From: Protea cynaroides | Taxonomy: Eukaryota; Streptophyta; Magnoliopsida; Proteales; Proteaceae | Assembly (NCBI GenBank): GCA_028583415.1 | Contig: CM053269.1 | Span: forward strand, 56,719,007-56,783,006 | Direction of reading: 5' to 3' | DNA: 64,000 nucleotides | In this document: positions 26,096 through 36,552 of the stretch, piece by piece | Numbering within the stretch: the stretch's first letter is position 1 | How the letters are laid out: each line of letters begins with the position of its first letter | Made by a program: the position numbers and the translations under genes | The notes under the pieces: generated by a model | Databases searched by the model: none | What the model was told of the DNA's origin: nothing | What the model saw: only the letters and a program-made list of their open reading frames with translations

Positions 26096-26536
26096 TGTCA
26101 AGCTCCTTGAGTAGCGACCTCATCAGGTCTGTGACTTTGGCTCAAGACCGCTCATGATGTAACTGTAACTGTCAAGCTTCTTGAGTAGCGACCTCATCAG
26201 GTCTGTGACTTTGGCTCAAGACCGCTCATGATGTAGCTGTAACTATCAAGCTTCTTGAGTAGCGACCTCATCAGGTCTGTGACTTTAGCTCAAGACCTCT
26301 TATGATGTAACTGTAACTGTCAAGCTTCTTGAGTACCGACCTTATCAAGTCTATGACTTTGGCTCAAGACCGCTTATGATGTAACTGTAACTGTCGAGCT
26401 TCTTGAGTAGCGACCTTATCAGGTCTGTGACTTTGGCTCAAGACCGCTTATGATGTAATTGTAACTGTTAAGCTTCTTGAGTAGCGACCTTATCAGGTCT
26501 GTGACTTTGGCTCAAGACCGCTCATGATGTAACTGT
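26096..26536. repeat. ~73-bp tandem repeat in the LARD internal region
   Basis: Six units each contain ctgtcaagcttcttgagtag, then cgacctcatcaggtctgtga and ctttggctcaagaccgc. Repeats are over 90% alike by eye. They are not separated by unique spacers, so this is not a CRISPR array. Confidence 0.95.
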
Positions 26537-26539
26537 AAC

Positions 26540-26740
26540 TGTGCTCTGTGCTCTGGATTTGTAACCTCTGGATGTATAGCCTTTGACTGTGTAGCCTTTG
26601 GATGTATAGCCTTTGGCTGTGTAGCTTTTGACTGTGTAGCCTTTGGATGTATAGCTTCTGGATGTGTAGCCTTTGGATGTGTAGCATTTGGATGTATAGC
26701 CTCTGAATGTATAGCCCTTGGATGTATAGCCTCTGGACCG
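26540..26740. repeat. 15-bp tandem repeat in the LARD internal region
   Basis: About twelve imperfect units of agcctttggatgtat. Because 15 is a multiple of three, the array gives HPKAT- or IQRLH-type repeat open frames on the minus strand; these are low-complexity. Confidence 0.93.
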
Positions 26741-27334
26741 AATTTGGGGTGTCCCAAATTGCCTACGTATCCTTTGGGACTTCCGTCCCTCCAGAATCAG
26801 GTTCCGCGTAGTTCAGGCTAGAGCTTTCTCTCTTTTCCCATGATCATTCATTCTTTCTTTTCTTCTTCTTCTTCTTCTTTTTTTTTTTCATTCTTCTTTG
26901 TTCTCTGTACTTTCACCTTTCTTTCCTTTTCTCTTTTATTTTTTTTTTCATGTTCTTTTCTATTCCTATCTTTCTTCATTTTCAAAACGGGTTAAACTTT
27001 CCATATATATTGAGGTAGCCGCAATGGGGCATAGAATCTGCATTTTGTCCACTAACATTGCTCGAAATTCAAGAGGAACTAGAGATCATGATTTGATCGA
27101 CTTTCCTTGACTTAACTTAATCTAGACTGAGAGAAACATGTTTCTTTTCTTTAAAATACAATCTTGACATGTTCTGCATTCTTGCCAAATTTATATGGAT
27201 TTCACTTTGATCAAAGGGCAATCATGTCTTTTTAATGGGTGGCCACTGTGAGGACAATGGAAAAACGATGATCCTCCTCGGGATAGAAATGTATCCGTAT
27301 CGATGAAGATCAAATGTTCTGTTAGAGTCGCCAC

Positions 27335-30300
27335 CTAGATTAAGGTCTAGGACCTTTAAAAATGTAGTCTCACCCTAAGGTAAGACTTCTATTGACTCGT
27401 GACCCAATGTTTCATTTCTTTGGTCTGCAAGAGATCGGATAAGTATTCAGGGTACGATTATGGGAAGGTGTTAGACACCCAAACCGTTCGATCAATATCG
27501 ATCTCCTAAACTTTTCTTAAACTCTAATTTTGACTGTGCTTGGTCAACTGGACGACTAGGGTTCAATGGGGGATGTCCTAAACAAAGTTGCTAAGTTATT
27601 CTAACCTAGGGTTCAGCCAATCATGTTTTAAAGCAAATAAACAAGCAAATATAATGTACAATATTACAGTGAACCGGACTAAAGATGGTTCGGTCTTGGA
27701 TAGAATCTGAGACATGTAAGACATCTCAAACTGCCTACGTATTCTAATCCTGACAATCAAGTCCAAAACCATAGTTCGAAAATGGGTTGTGTGATTAAAG
27801 ATTATGGAAGTGATTTATGCATGTGTTTCTATTAGATTTTTTTTGTTCAATTTAAAGTTTATGCTGAATGGATGATTGATGGGTGGTTTTGTACCGTATT
27901 TGAGATTCCCAAATTGCCTACGTATTCTAGGGTGTGCCCTAGAAATCAGGTACAACGTAGTTCAAAATTTGTAAGAGTCGGATTTGGAATGTGTACCAAA
28001 TTCTTTCTATTTTTGTTAATAGGATCTAGGGATGAGACCTAAATTCCTACCATTTTTATTTGGGATGTGTACCAAATTCTTTCTATTTTTTGTTAATAGG
28101 ATATAAGGATGAGACCTAAATTCCTTCCATTTTTATTTGGGATGTGTACCAAATTCTTTCTATTTTTGTCAATAGGATCTAGGGATGAGACCTAAATTCT
28201 TACCATTTTTATTTGGGATGTGTACCAAATTCTTTCTATTTTTGTCAATAGGATCTAGGGATGAGACCTAAATTCCTATCATTTTTATTTGGGATGTGTA
28301 CCAAATTCTTACTATTTTTGTCAATAGGATCTAGGGATGAGACCTAAATTCCTACCATTTTTATTTGGGATGTGTACCAAATTCTTTCTATTTTTGTCAA
28401 TAGGATCTAGGGATGAGACCTAAATTCCTACCATTTTTATTTGGGATATGTACCAAATTCTTTCTATTTTTGTTAATAGGATCTAGGGATGAGACCTAAA
28501 TTTCTACCATTTTTAGGGTTTTCTACCCTAATTGCTATTTTCTTTTCATTTTTAAGATTTTCTACCTTAATTGCTATTTTCTTTCCATTTTTAGGGTTTT
28601 CTACCCTAATTGTTATTTACTTTTCATTTTTAGGGTTTTCTACCCTAATTGTTGTATTCTTTCTATTTTAGAGTGTATCTTGCCCTAATTGGTCATTCCA
28701 TTCTAGGATTTATTTTACCTTTATTTTTGTACTCAATAATAGCAATGTAAACAATCCAACATAGCAATGTGAGCTTAAATATAGCAGTGTAAGCCTCCAA
28801 ATATAGCATGTTAGAAATATATCTAAATTTAGCAACAAATCAGTCAAAGATGACAAGTGAGCATTGAATCAATACAAACATGGTAAGTGTGCAATCCAAA
28901 ATAGAAGCATCCAAAGATAACATGTGAAAGCATTCTAAGTATGGCATGTGAGAGTGTAAGCATCAAATATGGCAATTACGTGGCATCCAAACATGTCAGT
29001 GAGCATCTAAAAATACTCATGATGAAAAATTCAACGGTATAAATCACTCTTGATGGTAATCTAACCGTTCAAATTCAATAAAACCACTCACAATAAAGAT
29101 CCAACAGTTTAGATGGCTTAAAAACACATATGATTAAGATCCAATGGTAAAAATCATTCAAAATCACAATCTACCCGTTCAAAATCAAATTTGACATCCA
29201 ATGGTCTATATTCAAATTACCTTAAAAATCAAGCCAATGCGATTAATTTCATAGCAATTTCAAGCATGTGATCAGAGCAATTTCATAACAATTTCAATAT
29301 GTGGTCAGATGAAATTCAAGCATATTCGGATCAATTTTGAGCACATGAAACTCAAGCATTCGGATCAATTTTTAGCATATCAAATCTAAATACCTTCAAA
29401 TCAAAAAAAAATTATCACATGAAATTAAGGTAGTCGGATCAATTTCATTCAATTTTCACAATCAAATTAATTTCATTCAATTTCCAGATCGGATCAATTT
29501 CATTCAATTTCCAGAATCGGATCAATTTCATTCAATTTCTAGATCAATCAATTGCATTGAATTTCCAGATCGGATCAATTTCATTCAATTTTTAGATCAA
29601 TTGGGACATAATTAATATCAAAATATATCAAACAGATTTTTCAAATCAATGGGACAGATTTACTTGTGATGAGGTTCGTTGATGCAAGGGATATTGGGTG
29701 TTGGGTTTTGCTTGGCAGTTAGGTGTCACAAATAGGTGGGTTGAAGATATGGGCAGCAGGTTTGTAGTGTAGGTTCCAGCATGGGAGACAGATGGATTGC
29801 ACAACTGGGCTGGGGTAGTGTGATGAAGATGAGGTGTATGTGTAGGATAGAATCCCAGTTGATGGCCAAGTATGCACGGCTGGGTTTTAGTAGAGGGAGA
29901 TGATCATGAGTATGGTGGCAATCAATGGTGCTTTGGTGAGGTTGGGCAGTGATGTATCGTGAGATGAGGTGCAGCAACAAACATACAAAAAAAAACAAAC
30001 AGATGGGAGGGGCTGCAGCTTACCTCAGGCGAACTCCTTCTCCTCCTTCTTCTTCTTTTTTCTTCTTCTTCTTCTTTCGATCTCGATCTTCTTCTTCCTC
30101 TCTTTCAGTTTGATCTCGTCTTCTTCGTTGTTGAAACCTGTCCCCTCTCTCACGTCCTTTTCTCCCCTTTTATTCTCCTCTTTTTTTTTCCTCTCTCCTT
30201 CTCACTTCTCCCAAAACCGAGACCAAAAGAAGAAAAGCTAAAAACCCACCCCCTCTCTCACGTCATTTTCTCTCCTTTATTCTCCCTTTTCTTTTTTTCT

Positions 30301-32130
30301 CTCTCCTTCTCACTTCTCCCAAAACCGAGAGCAAAAGAAGAAAGCTCTCCAAAAAACTCCTTCTCTCACGTCCTTTTCTCTCCTTTTCTTTCCTTTTCGC
30401 CTCAATCTCTTTTGGATTTTATGCCAAAACTGAAAATCTTTCTCTCTCTCACGTATCCTCTCTTTTCTTTCTTTTTCTCCTCAATCTCTTTTGGATTTTT
30501 TGCCAAAATTCAAAATCTCTCTCTCTCCCACATCTCCTCTCTTTTTTCTTTCCTTTTCTCCTCAATCTCTTTTGGATTTTATGCCAAAACCGAAAATCTC
30601 TCTCTCTCACGTCTCCTCTCTCTTTTCTTTCCTTTTCTTCTCAATCTCTTTTGGATTTTATGCCAAATTCAAAAATCTCTCTCTCTCACGTCTCCTCTCT
30701 TTTTTTCTTTTCTTTTCTTCCAAATCTCTTTTGGATATACTCAAAACCGCAAATCTCTCTCTCTCTCTCACGTCTCCTCTCTTTTTTCTTTTCTTTTTTT
30801 TTCCAAATCTCTTTTGGATTTACTCAAAACCGCAAATCTCTCTCTCGCTCACGTCTCCTCTCTTTTTTCTTTCCTTTTCTTCCAAATCTCTTTTGGATCT
30901 TATCATTTATATATAATAATAAATATTATATACATATATACACATATGTTTAATAACATATGTATATATAGTATACAATATAATATATATATATATATAA
31001 ATAGTATGCACATGGATGAACTGATTCAAAACGGGTTGAGACTGGCTTGGGTTGACTGAGTTAAACTGATATGGGTTGAGTTGGGTTGGGCCAGAACTGG
31101 CTTGAGCTGAGTTGACTGGATTGACTGAAATTAACTGGGTTTTCTCTCTATCATTTCATGAGTCATTTCCACTGTCATTTTGCACGAAATTTTCCGATAA
31201 CCTCTATCCCCAATTTTCTACGTTCAGTTTGTAGAACACTAAAAATGAGGAATATAGGAACTTGAATCACCTCATTTGGAAATAAAATGGTCAACTTATG
31301 AATTTCTGAAGTTTAAGCGGACCAATTATCGATAATTTAGCTGACCATTCTGCATGGGATCCTTCGGAGACTTCTACAGGAAATCCTTTACGTCCACTTT
31401 GTAGAGTACTAAAAATAGAACATAATGAAACTGAAATTACCTTATTTGGATATGGGATGATCAAAATATGAATTTTTGAAGATTAAATGACCATTTCCAT
31501 ATGTAATTTTGCATGGGACCCTCTGAAAACTTCTACCTGAGATTTTCCACGATCACTTTGTAGGACATCACAAATGATAAATAATGGCTTTGGAATCATC
31601 TGAATCCGACGTAGAACGGAAAAGATATGAAGCTTTGAAGTTCTAATGATAACTTTGCATGCAAGCTTGCATGAGGCCTACTGATGACTTCTACTGAAAA
31701 TCATTTATGTCCACTTTGAAGAGGACTAAAAATAAGGAATAATGCTACTTAAACCATATGATTCAGATGTCGGATGATCAAGATATGATGATTTGAAATT
31801 CAAACAATCCAACTTACGATAATTTGCATGAAAGCCCCTGGGATTATTTATGATAATTTCATAAACATCCCTTGTACGTATCATCCGACTAAAATGACAA
31901 TATCTTCTTCATTTGATATCAGAATTGGACAATTCTGGTATCATTTTGAAGATAATTCCATGACCTATGCATCCATGCAGATTACAGCCTGTGACATTGC
32001 TGTGGGATCCATTGAAACTTTCTCAAATTCACAGTCAACAATCTAAACTTTCAATCACCTTTCGGCCTTTTGTTGTCCACACACCGGCAGGACTTTGTTT
32101 AACTGGGATGACAAAAATGGGTTGCTTACA
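27335..32130 (-). mobile_element. LARD-like LTR C, 5' LTR of the complete element
   Basis: On the minus strand the LTR starts TGTAAGCAACCCATTTTTGT at 32130, directly abutting the kinase sequence of LecRK copy 2 (cttggattg before it). It runs about 4.8 kb to the primer-binding site near 27333. It is close to LTR B throughout, with extra ~75-bp minisatellite units (27995-28505), the gatcaatttcattcaatt repeats (29420-29590) and the C/T-rich array (30380-30900). The duplicated flank expected at the far end cannot be found, because LTR B is followed by another element segment. Confidence 0.85.
30380..30900. repeat. Pyrimidine-rich minisatellite in LTR C
   Basis: About seven ~80-bp units with ctcaatctcttttggatttt and ctctctctcacgtctcctct. 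It is the orthologous array to the ones in LTRs A and B. Phe/Ser/Leu-rich open frames here are artefacts. Confidence 0.9.
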
Positions 32131-33925
32131 CAATCCAAGCTTTAAAACCACCATTTTCTTTTCTACGTAATTGATTCCCAAATTTGGATCTACTAAATCA
32201 AGAATTTGGATCTACTAAATCAAGAATTGCCCTCTGCTCCAACAAGAGAACACCCAATCCACCAACACCGATTCCTCTGGTGATGCTTTTAGATCTATTG
32301 GTTTCCTCCCACAAGCAACTTCCAACATTAAAGCCCCAAATGCAAATACATCTGTACTCTGGTTAGCCTTCCCTGTTCTTGAAAGTTCTAGTGCAAGATA
32401 ACCCAGTGTCCCAGCCACATGTGTTTTTTGAAGGTCAGAACCATGGTCATACAATCTCACTAGTCCAAAATCTCCTAATCTTCCTTTCATTTACCCGTCC
32501 AAATTAACAAATGTTGTTGGACTTCACATCTATATGAATTACAACCTGCTCCCATTCCTCATGTAGATAAAACAGAGTAGATGGTACCCCTCGAATAATT
32601 CAAAACCTCTGTCCCCAATTCAGAACCGGCATTGATAGATCGGAGAGGATCTTGACTAGACTTCCATTGGGCATGAATTCATATACCAAAAGGAGTTCTC
32701 CTTTACGCCGGCAGTACCCCAAGAGTGTTACTAAGTTTCGATGCCGTAATTGACCGACGATAACAATCTCAGCAACAAATTCACTCATCCCCTGTCTCAA
32801 TTCATGGGAGATCTTCTTTACTGCAACTTCGATTTTGGAGGTGGATAATATGCCTCTATACACCCTACCAAAGCCGCCAATATCAAGGAGCTCCTTTTCC
32901 TTAAACCCCTTAGTCGCTACGTAGAGATCTTTATATTTGAACCTATGAGGCCCATAATTGAGCTCCCATTCTTGAAGCACTTCTGCAAATTTTCTCTTCC
33001 TTTTCACCATAATCAGGATGCCAAATATCGCCACTAACACTAAAGCAACGGCAATTACAGGAAGTCCAATTATCAAAATAGTTGGTTTCTTGGGGGGAAT
33101 CTTGGGAAGTTGGTAGAGATTGAGTTCTTCTACTTTCCCCGTTCAGTTTGAAGCTCCATCCCAACACGTAGTGGGATGTGAAAACAGGAACCAGTAGAGG
33201 ATGAGAAACTGACGAACATGGCTTCCTACATGACTTGAGAAAGATCTTGAGACAGAGATAAGAGGGGAATAGCTAGCTTAAAAACATCGAATGGAGCTAA
33301 AGTGACATTGACTTGCTTCTTTACATCATCGTAATCCACCCACACTTGCATGGCAACGCTGATGAGGGTCAAATTCAGAGACTGACCATTGTTATCCAAA
33401 TAGGACACCGGAATTGAAACAACAAACTGCAATCCATTGATATTGATGCTGACATGGTTGTCGTTGATATCATTGAAGTCAGTGCTTTGTATGGTGTCAA
33501 GCTCGACTGCAAATACATGATTAGTTGAATTGCCAATGTTGGTCTCATTGAAGAGGCCAAGATATTGGCTTGGAAGAGCACCAGGGAGGCCTCTTGTGGG
33601 TTCAATGACAAAGGTTATCCCATGACCGCCCAAATCGGGATACTCGGTGACAATGGCAAATATGAAAGTGGTAGAGAAAGAGAGAAAAGCGGTGCCACTT
33701 GATAGGATGGGTCGAGGAAGCGAATCCGGTTAGAGTAGAAAGCATGACCTTTATGTTCATTGGTGGTGTTGGTCAGTATGAGGATACCATTGGATGTGAT
33801 CTTAGCTATGCCATCCAGGCTCGGATTAACTCCTCTAAAGCCATTATATTAACTTTTGGTTCTTGTGAGGCAGCTCCAATTCTTGCGAGGAGGAACAAAA
33901 TCGTAAACTTGAAAATAGAAACCAT
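32131..33925 (-). pseudogene. LecRK copy 2, 3'-truncated L-type lectin receptor-like kinase pseudogene
   Basis: Starts at the ATG 33923-33925 (MVSIFKFTILFLLARIGAAS) and follows intact copy 3 through lectin domain, membrane span and most of the kinase. It is cut by LTR C at 32130, after the helix ending VLKLGL, so about 80 C-terminal codons are gone. Further damage includes a small deletion in the VSFTFNGF segment (about 33850) and a 1-bp loss near 33706. There is also a TAG after SQVM (33226), frame changes around 33100-33200, and CGA to TGA at 32600-32602. Frame is lost again after the HRD motif, which reads HID, and by a 1-bp loss near 32230. A 22-bp tandem duplication lies at 32181-32202/32203-32224. 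Kinase residues shared with copy 3 (DLSMP, VFSCWSR) point to copy 3 as nearest relative. Confidence 0.93.
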
Positions 33926-35095
33926 GGTTTCCAGATTTGGGAACCTTGAACTCCCCTCAAATTTCTTGTGTTTTTCTTTGAGAACTCATTGTTAAATATA
34001 GAATGTGTTTTGATGACTATGAAAATTTCTTTTTTTCAGTAAAAAAATTTCACTTCCCTTTTTTTAATTCCTCTTGCAACTAATCAGAGTCTATGGAAAC
34101 ACCAGCATGTTGAGGGTTTAATAGATATTTATTGATCCGAAGAGGAGAACACAATCAAGTGACCCTCACTAGGAGACCGAGACAAAACAATATCAACTGA
34201 GACAAAATTAATAGAAGGAGTATGAACCCAGGTACTCTCTTTAGAAAACCAGTCATAACGATCATTCCCCACTTCAAATTATCCAATGGATATCAACACA
34301 TTTTCTTTCCTCGGTAAAATAGTACTAAAACAGTCTGAAATAAAGGATCGAAATTGATCAAGCCCAGAATCCATACGAATCAATGGATCAATCGATATAA
34401 TACCGATACCTTAACCATGCTTCAAATTGATTATTGAAGTATGGGAACGTGAGTAATGCCAAAGTAAACTGGAACGGAATTCAAAAGTCACCAGTGGCTG
34501 TCGATCTAATACCGATTCCTTAACCATGATTCAAATTAATTATTAAAATATGGGAACGCGAGTAATAGTAATACCGTAGTACTTAAGGGAATTGGAAACT
34601 ACAAAGAAAGTGGATTAACAGGTCTTCTTATTCTGGTTAGAAGTCATGAATAATTTAATTAATTGGAAAAAAGAAAGTGGAACAGGTCAATCAATCATTT
34701 GGCTAGTGGCCGCTTGAATGATTCGAATGTGGTGCAATTTTTTTTTTTTTTTTGGGGGCATCATGTCCAATCTATAAAGACAATCTTTTACTCTCAACAG
34801 GAGTTTGAGTGGGTAACTTTTTGACTCAGCAAGAATAGTGTACGATGAGGTCTTCTTGATGCTACTTGTACTTGAATCTTACTTTACCTGCTTATATTTT
34901 TTAAAAGGTTGGTTGAATTGAATTTTTAAATTTATTCATTGAATATTAATGAATAATTAGTGAAACTTCTCCTTCGGCCGAGACTTCATTCATCCATCCG
35001 TGGGGTGTGGGAACTACTTGATAAATACAGGACCCACACCCATAGACAAAATGAGGTTCCGTAGTTTTTATAAGAAAAATAAAAACATGATTTAA
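33926..35095. repeat. 5'-flank module of LecRK unit 2
   Basis: Collinear with 38.7-39.9 kb, 50.9-52.2 kb and 56.2-57.7 kb. It begins with the aaatttgaggggagttcaag leader (complement near 33950) and includes the paired ccttaaccatg..ttcaaatt blocks and a poly-T tract at 34739-34755. No gene is seen. Confidence 0.65.
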
Positions 35096-36552
35096 ATGTC
35101 AACATTCTATATAAGTTACTTATTGATAAATGATTGTTTGATGGGATTTAATACCCGTCGCATAAAGTCGGTCGTTAATATAACTATTTAAGATATGTTA
35201 TTACTGTCTTAATATGAGTATTTGCAAGAATTATTTTTATACAAAACATTATAAAATTTAACCATATGTATATATGATATTTAATCCAAGACCATTATCC
35301 TATATATAAATGGCCGAGCAGACCCAACCCTAGACCTCAACAGTGGCTTAGCTCGGCCCATCCCTAGGCCTTAAATCCCAATCCCATAGAAGAGATTCTC
35401 TAATCTCTCATGTTTTGGGTGAGACGGGGATTTGTTTTCACACACAAGCCAAGCCATCGGACGTGGCAAGGGTTTTTTTTCTAACTTTGGTTGAATAGTT
35501 GTGAGCTCTTTCCTAAGAGTCGGTTTTTGGGTGAAAAGGATCCTGATGAGATATGGTGATATAGGTTTTCATCTTTAAAGTTTAAACAAAACAAGCAAAC
35601 CAGAGGCTAACAAATAGCTGAACAAATAAGACCACCCCCGATAAGAACGACCCAAAATGTCCACTAAAACACCAAAGAATGGGGCCCATTACACTAAAAG
35701 GAAATAACTTCAATGAAATCGAATAAAGTTCACACGTCTTCAAGGTAATCGGGAGGCCTTCGACAATGATTGCTGCTTAACCATGAGAACGTGCTTAAAA
35801 TTTCAAGTATGCATGACATTGGCTTTTATTTTTATCAAGGAATTAAGAGACTTTTATGGAGTTTGTCTCCACCTATAACCATTTCATTGACCAATTGATG
35901 AGTCTTCCGGATATAAGCCCGGATGAATCCGGACTGAAGAAGTGGATTTTGGTCAAACTATCACGTATATTATTAACAGAACTTTCTGGAATCAACTAAT
36001 TTATTTATTTCCCTAAAAATAAACGGTGCTTTTGTAATAACTGAAGGGGGAAAAAGGAATAGAGATATATAGTCATTGAGACAATATTAAATTGTACATG
36101 ACCACCATATGATAGCACCGGTGGGCACTTGGGGAGGTTAACCTTAACCCACCCTACCCTAGCCCACTCCTAAAAATCCTAGGTAGGGCTTAAATTTTCA
36201 AACCTCAGGCTGGGTTTTGGCTGAGAGAACAGAACCCAAGGTTGGATAGAATTGTTTTGGGCTCAGAATCAGGCTTTCACTTAGTTGCCTTCTCCATCTC
36301 TCTGTCAAACTTCACAGTAGGATCAATACTTTCAAGTTGCGGGTTTGAATTTCTCGGTTTAAGGTTTCATGTTTAAGATTTAAAATTCAAGTTCCATGGT
36401 TTCTGGGATTTTTTTATTTTTTTTCCTCGGTCAAGTCTCCCTTTGATTTAACGAAAGAAGATCACAAATCACATCCAAACTAGCCATGAATTTATTTTAA
36501 GGAATATTTGCAACCAAAAAAAAAATAAAAAATAAAACCAAGTAGATGAGAA
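35096..36552. repeat. 3'-flank module of LecRK copy 3
   Basis: Same module as 4.4-6.1, 44.3-48.4 and 52.8-53.9 kb. It carries the ttgttttcacacacaagcc, accggtgggcacttgggg and caagtctccctttgatttaa landmarks in the same order. It contains no coding region and ends at the stop codon region of copy 3. Confidence 0.65.

Larger units (their letters stand above)
25933..27334 (-). mobile_element. Non-coding internal region of the LARD-like element
   Basis: This 1.4-kb stretch lies between LTR C (upstream in element sense) and LTR B. It begins with the TGGCGACTC primer-binding site next to LTR C (27333) and ends with a polypurine tract touching LTR B (25933-25944), as expected for a complete LTR retrotransposon. 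It has no gag, protease, integrase or reverse transcriptase frame on either strand. Instead it holds an A/G-rich segment (complement of 26860-26960) and two tandem arrays. The element must have been mobilised in trans. The primer-binding site is of the TGGCGACTCC type, which I associate with Tat/Ogre-like gypsy elements from memory; the tRNA is not identified here. Confidence 0.82.

Noticed and set aside
26096..26740. Regular repeats that could suggest a CRISPR-like array
   Set aside because: Units are directly tandem without unique spacers, the host is a plant, and the array lies between the primer-binding site and polypurine tract of a retrotransposon.
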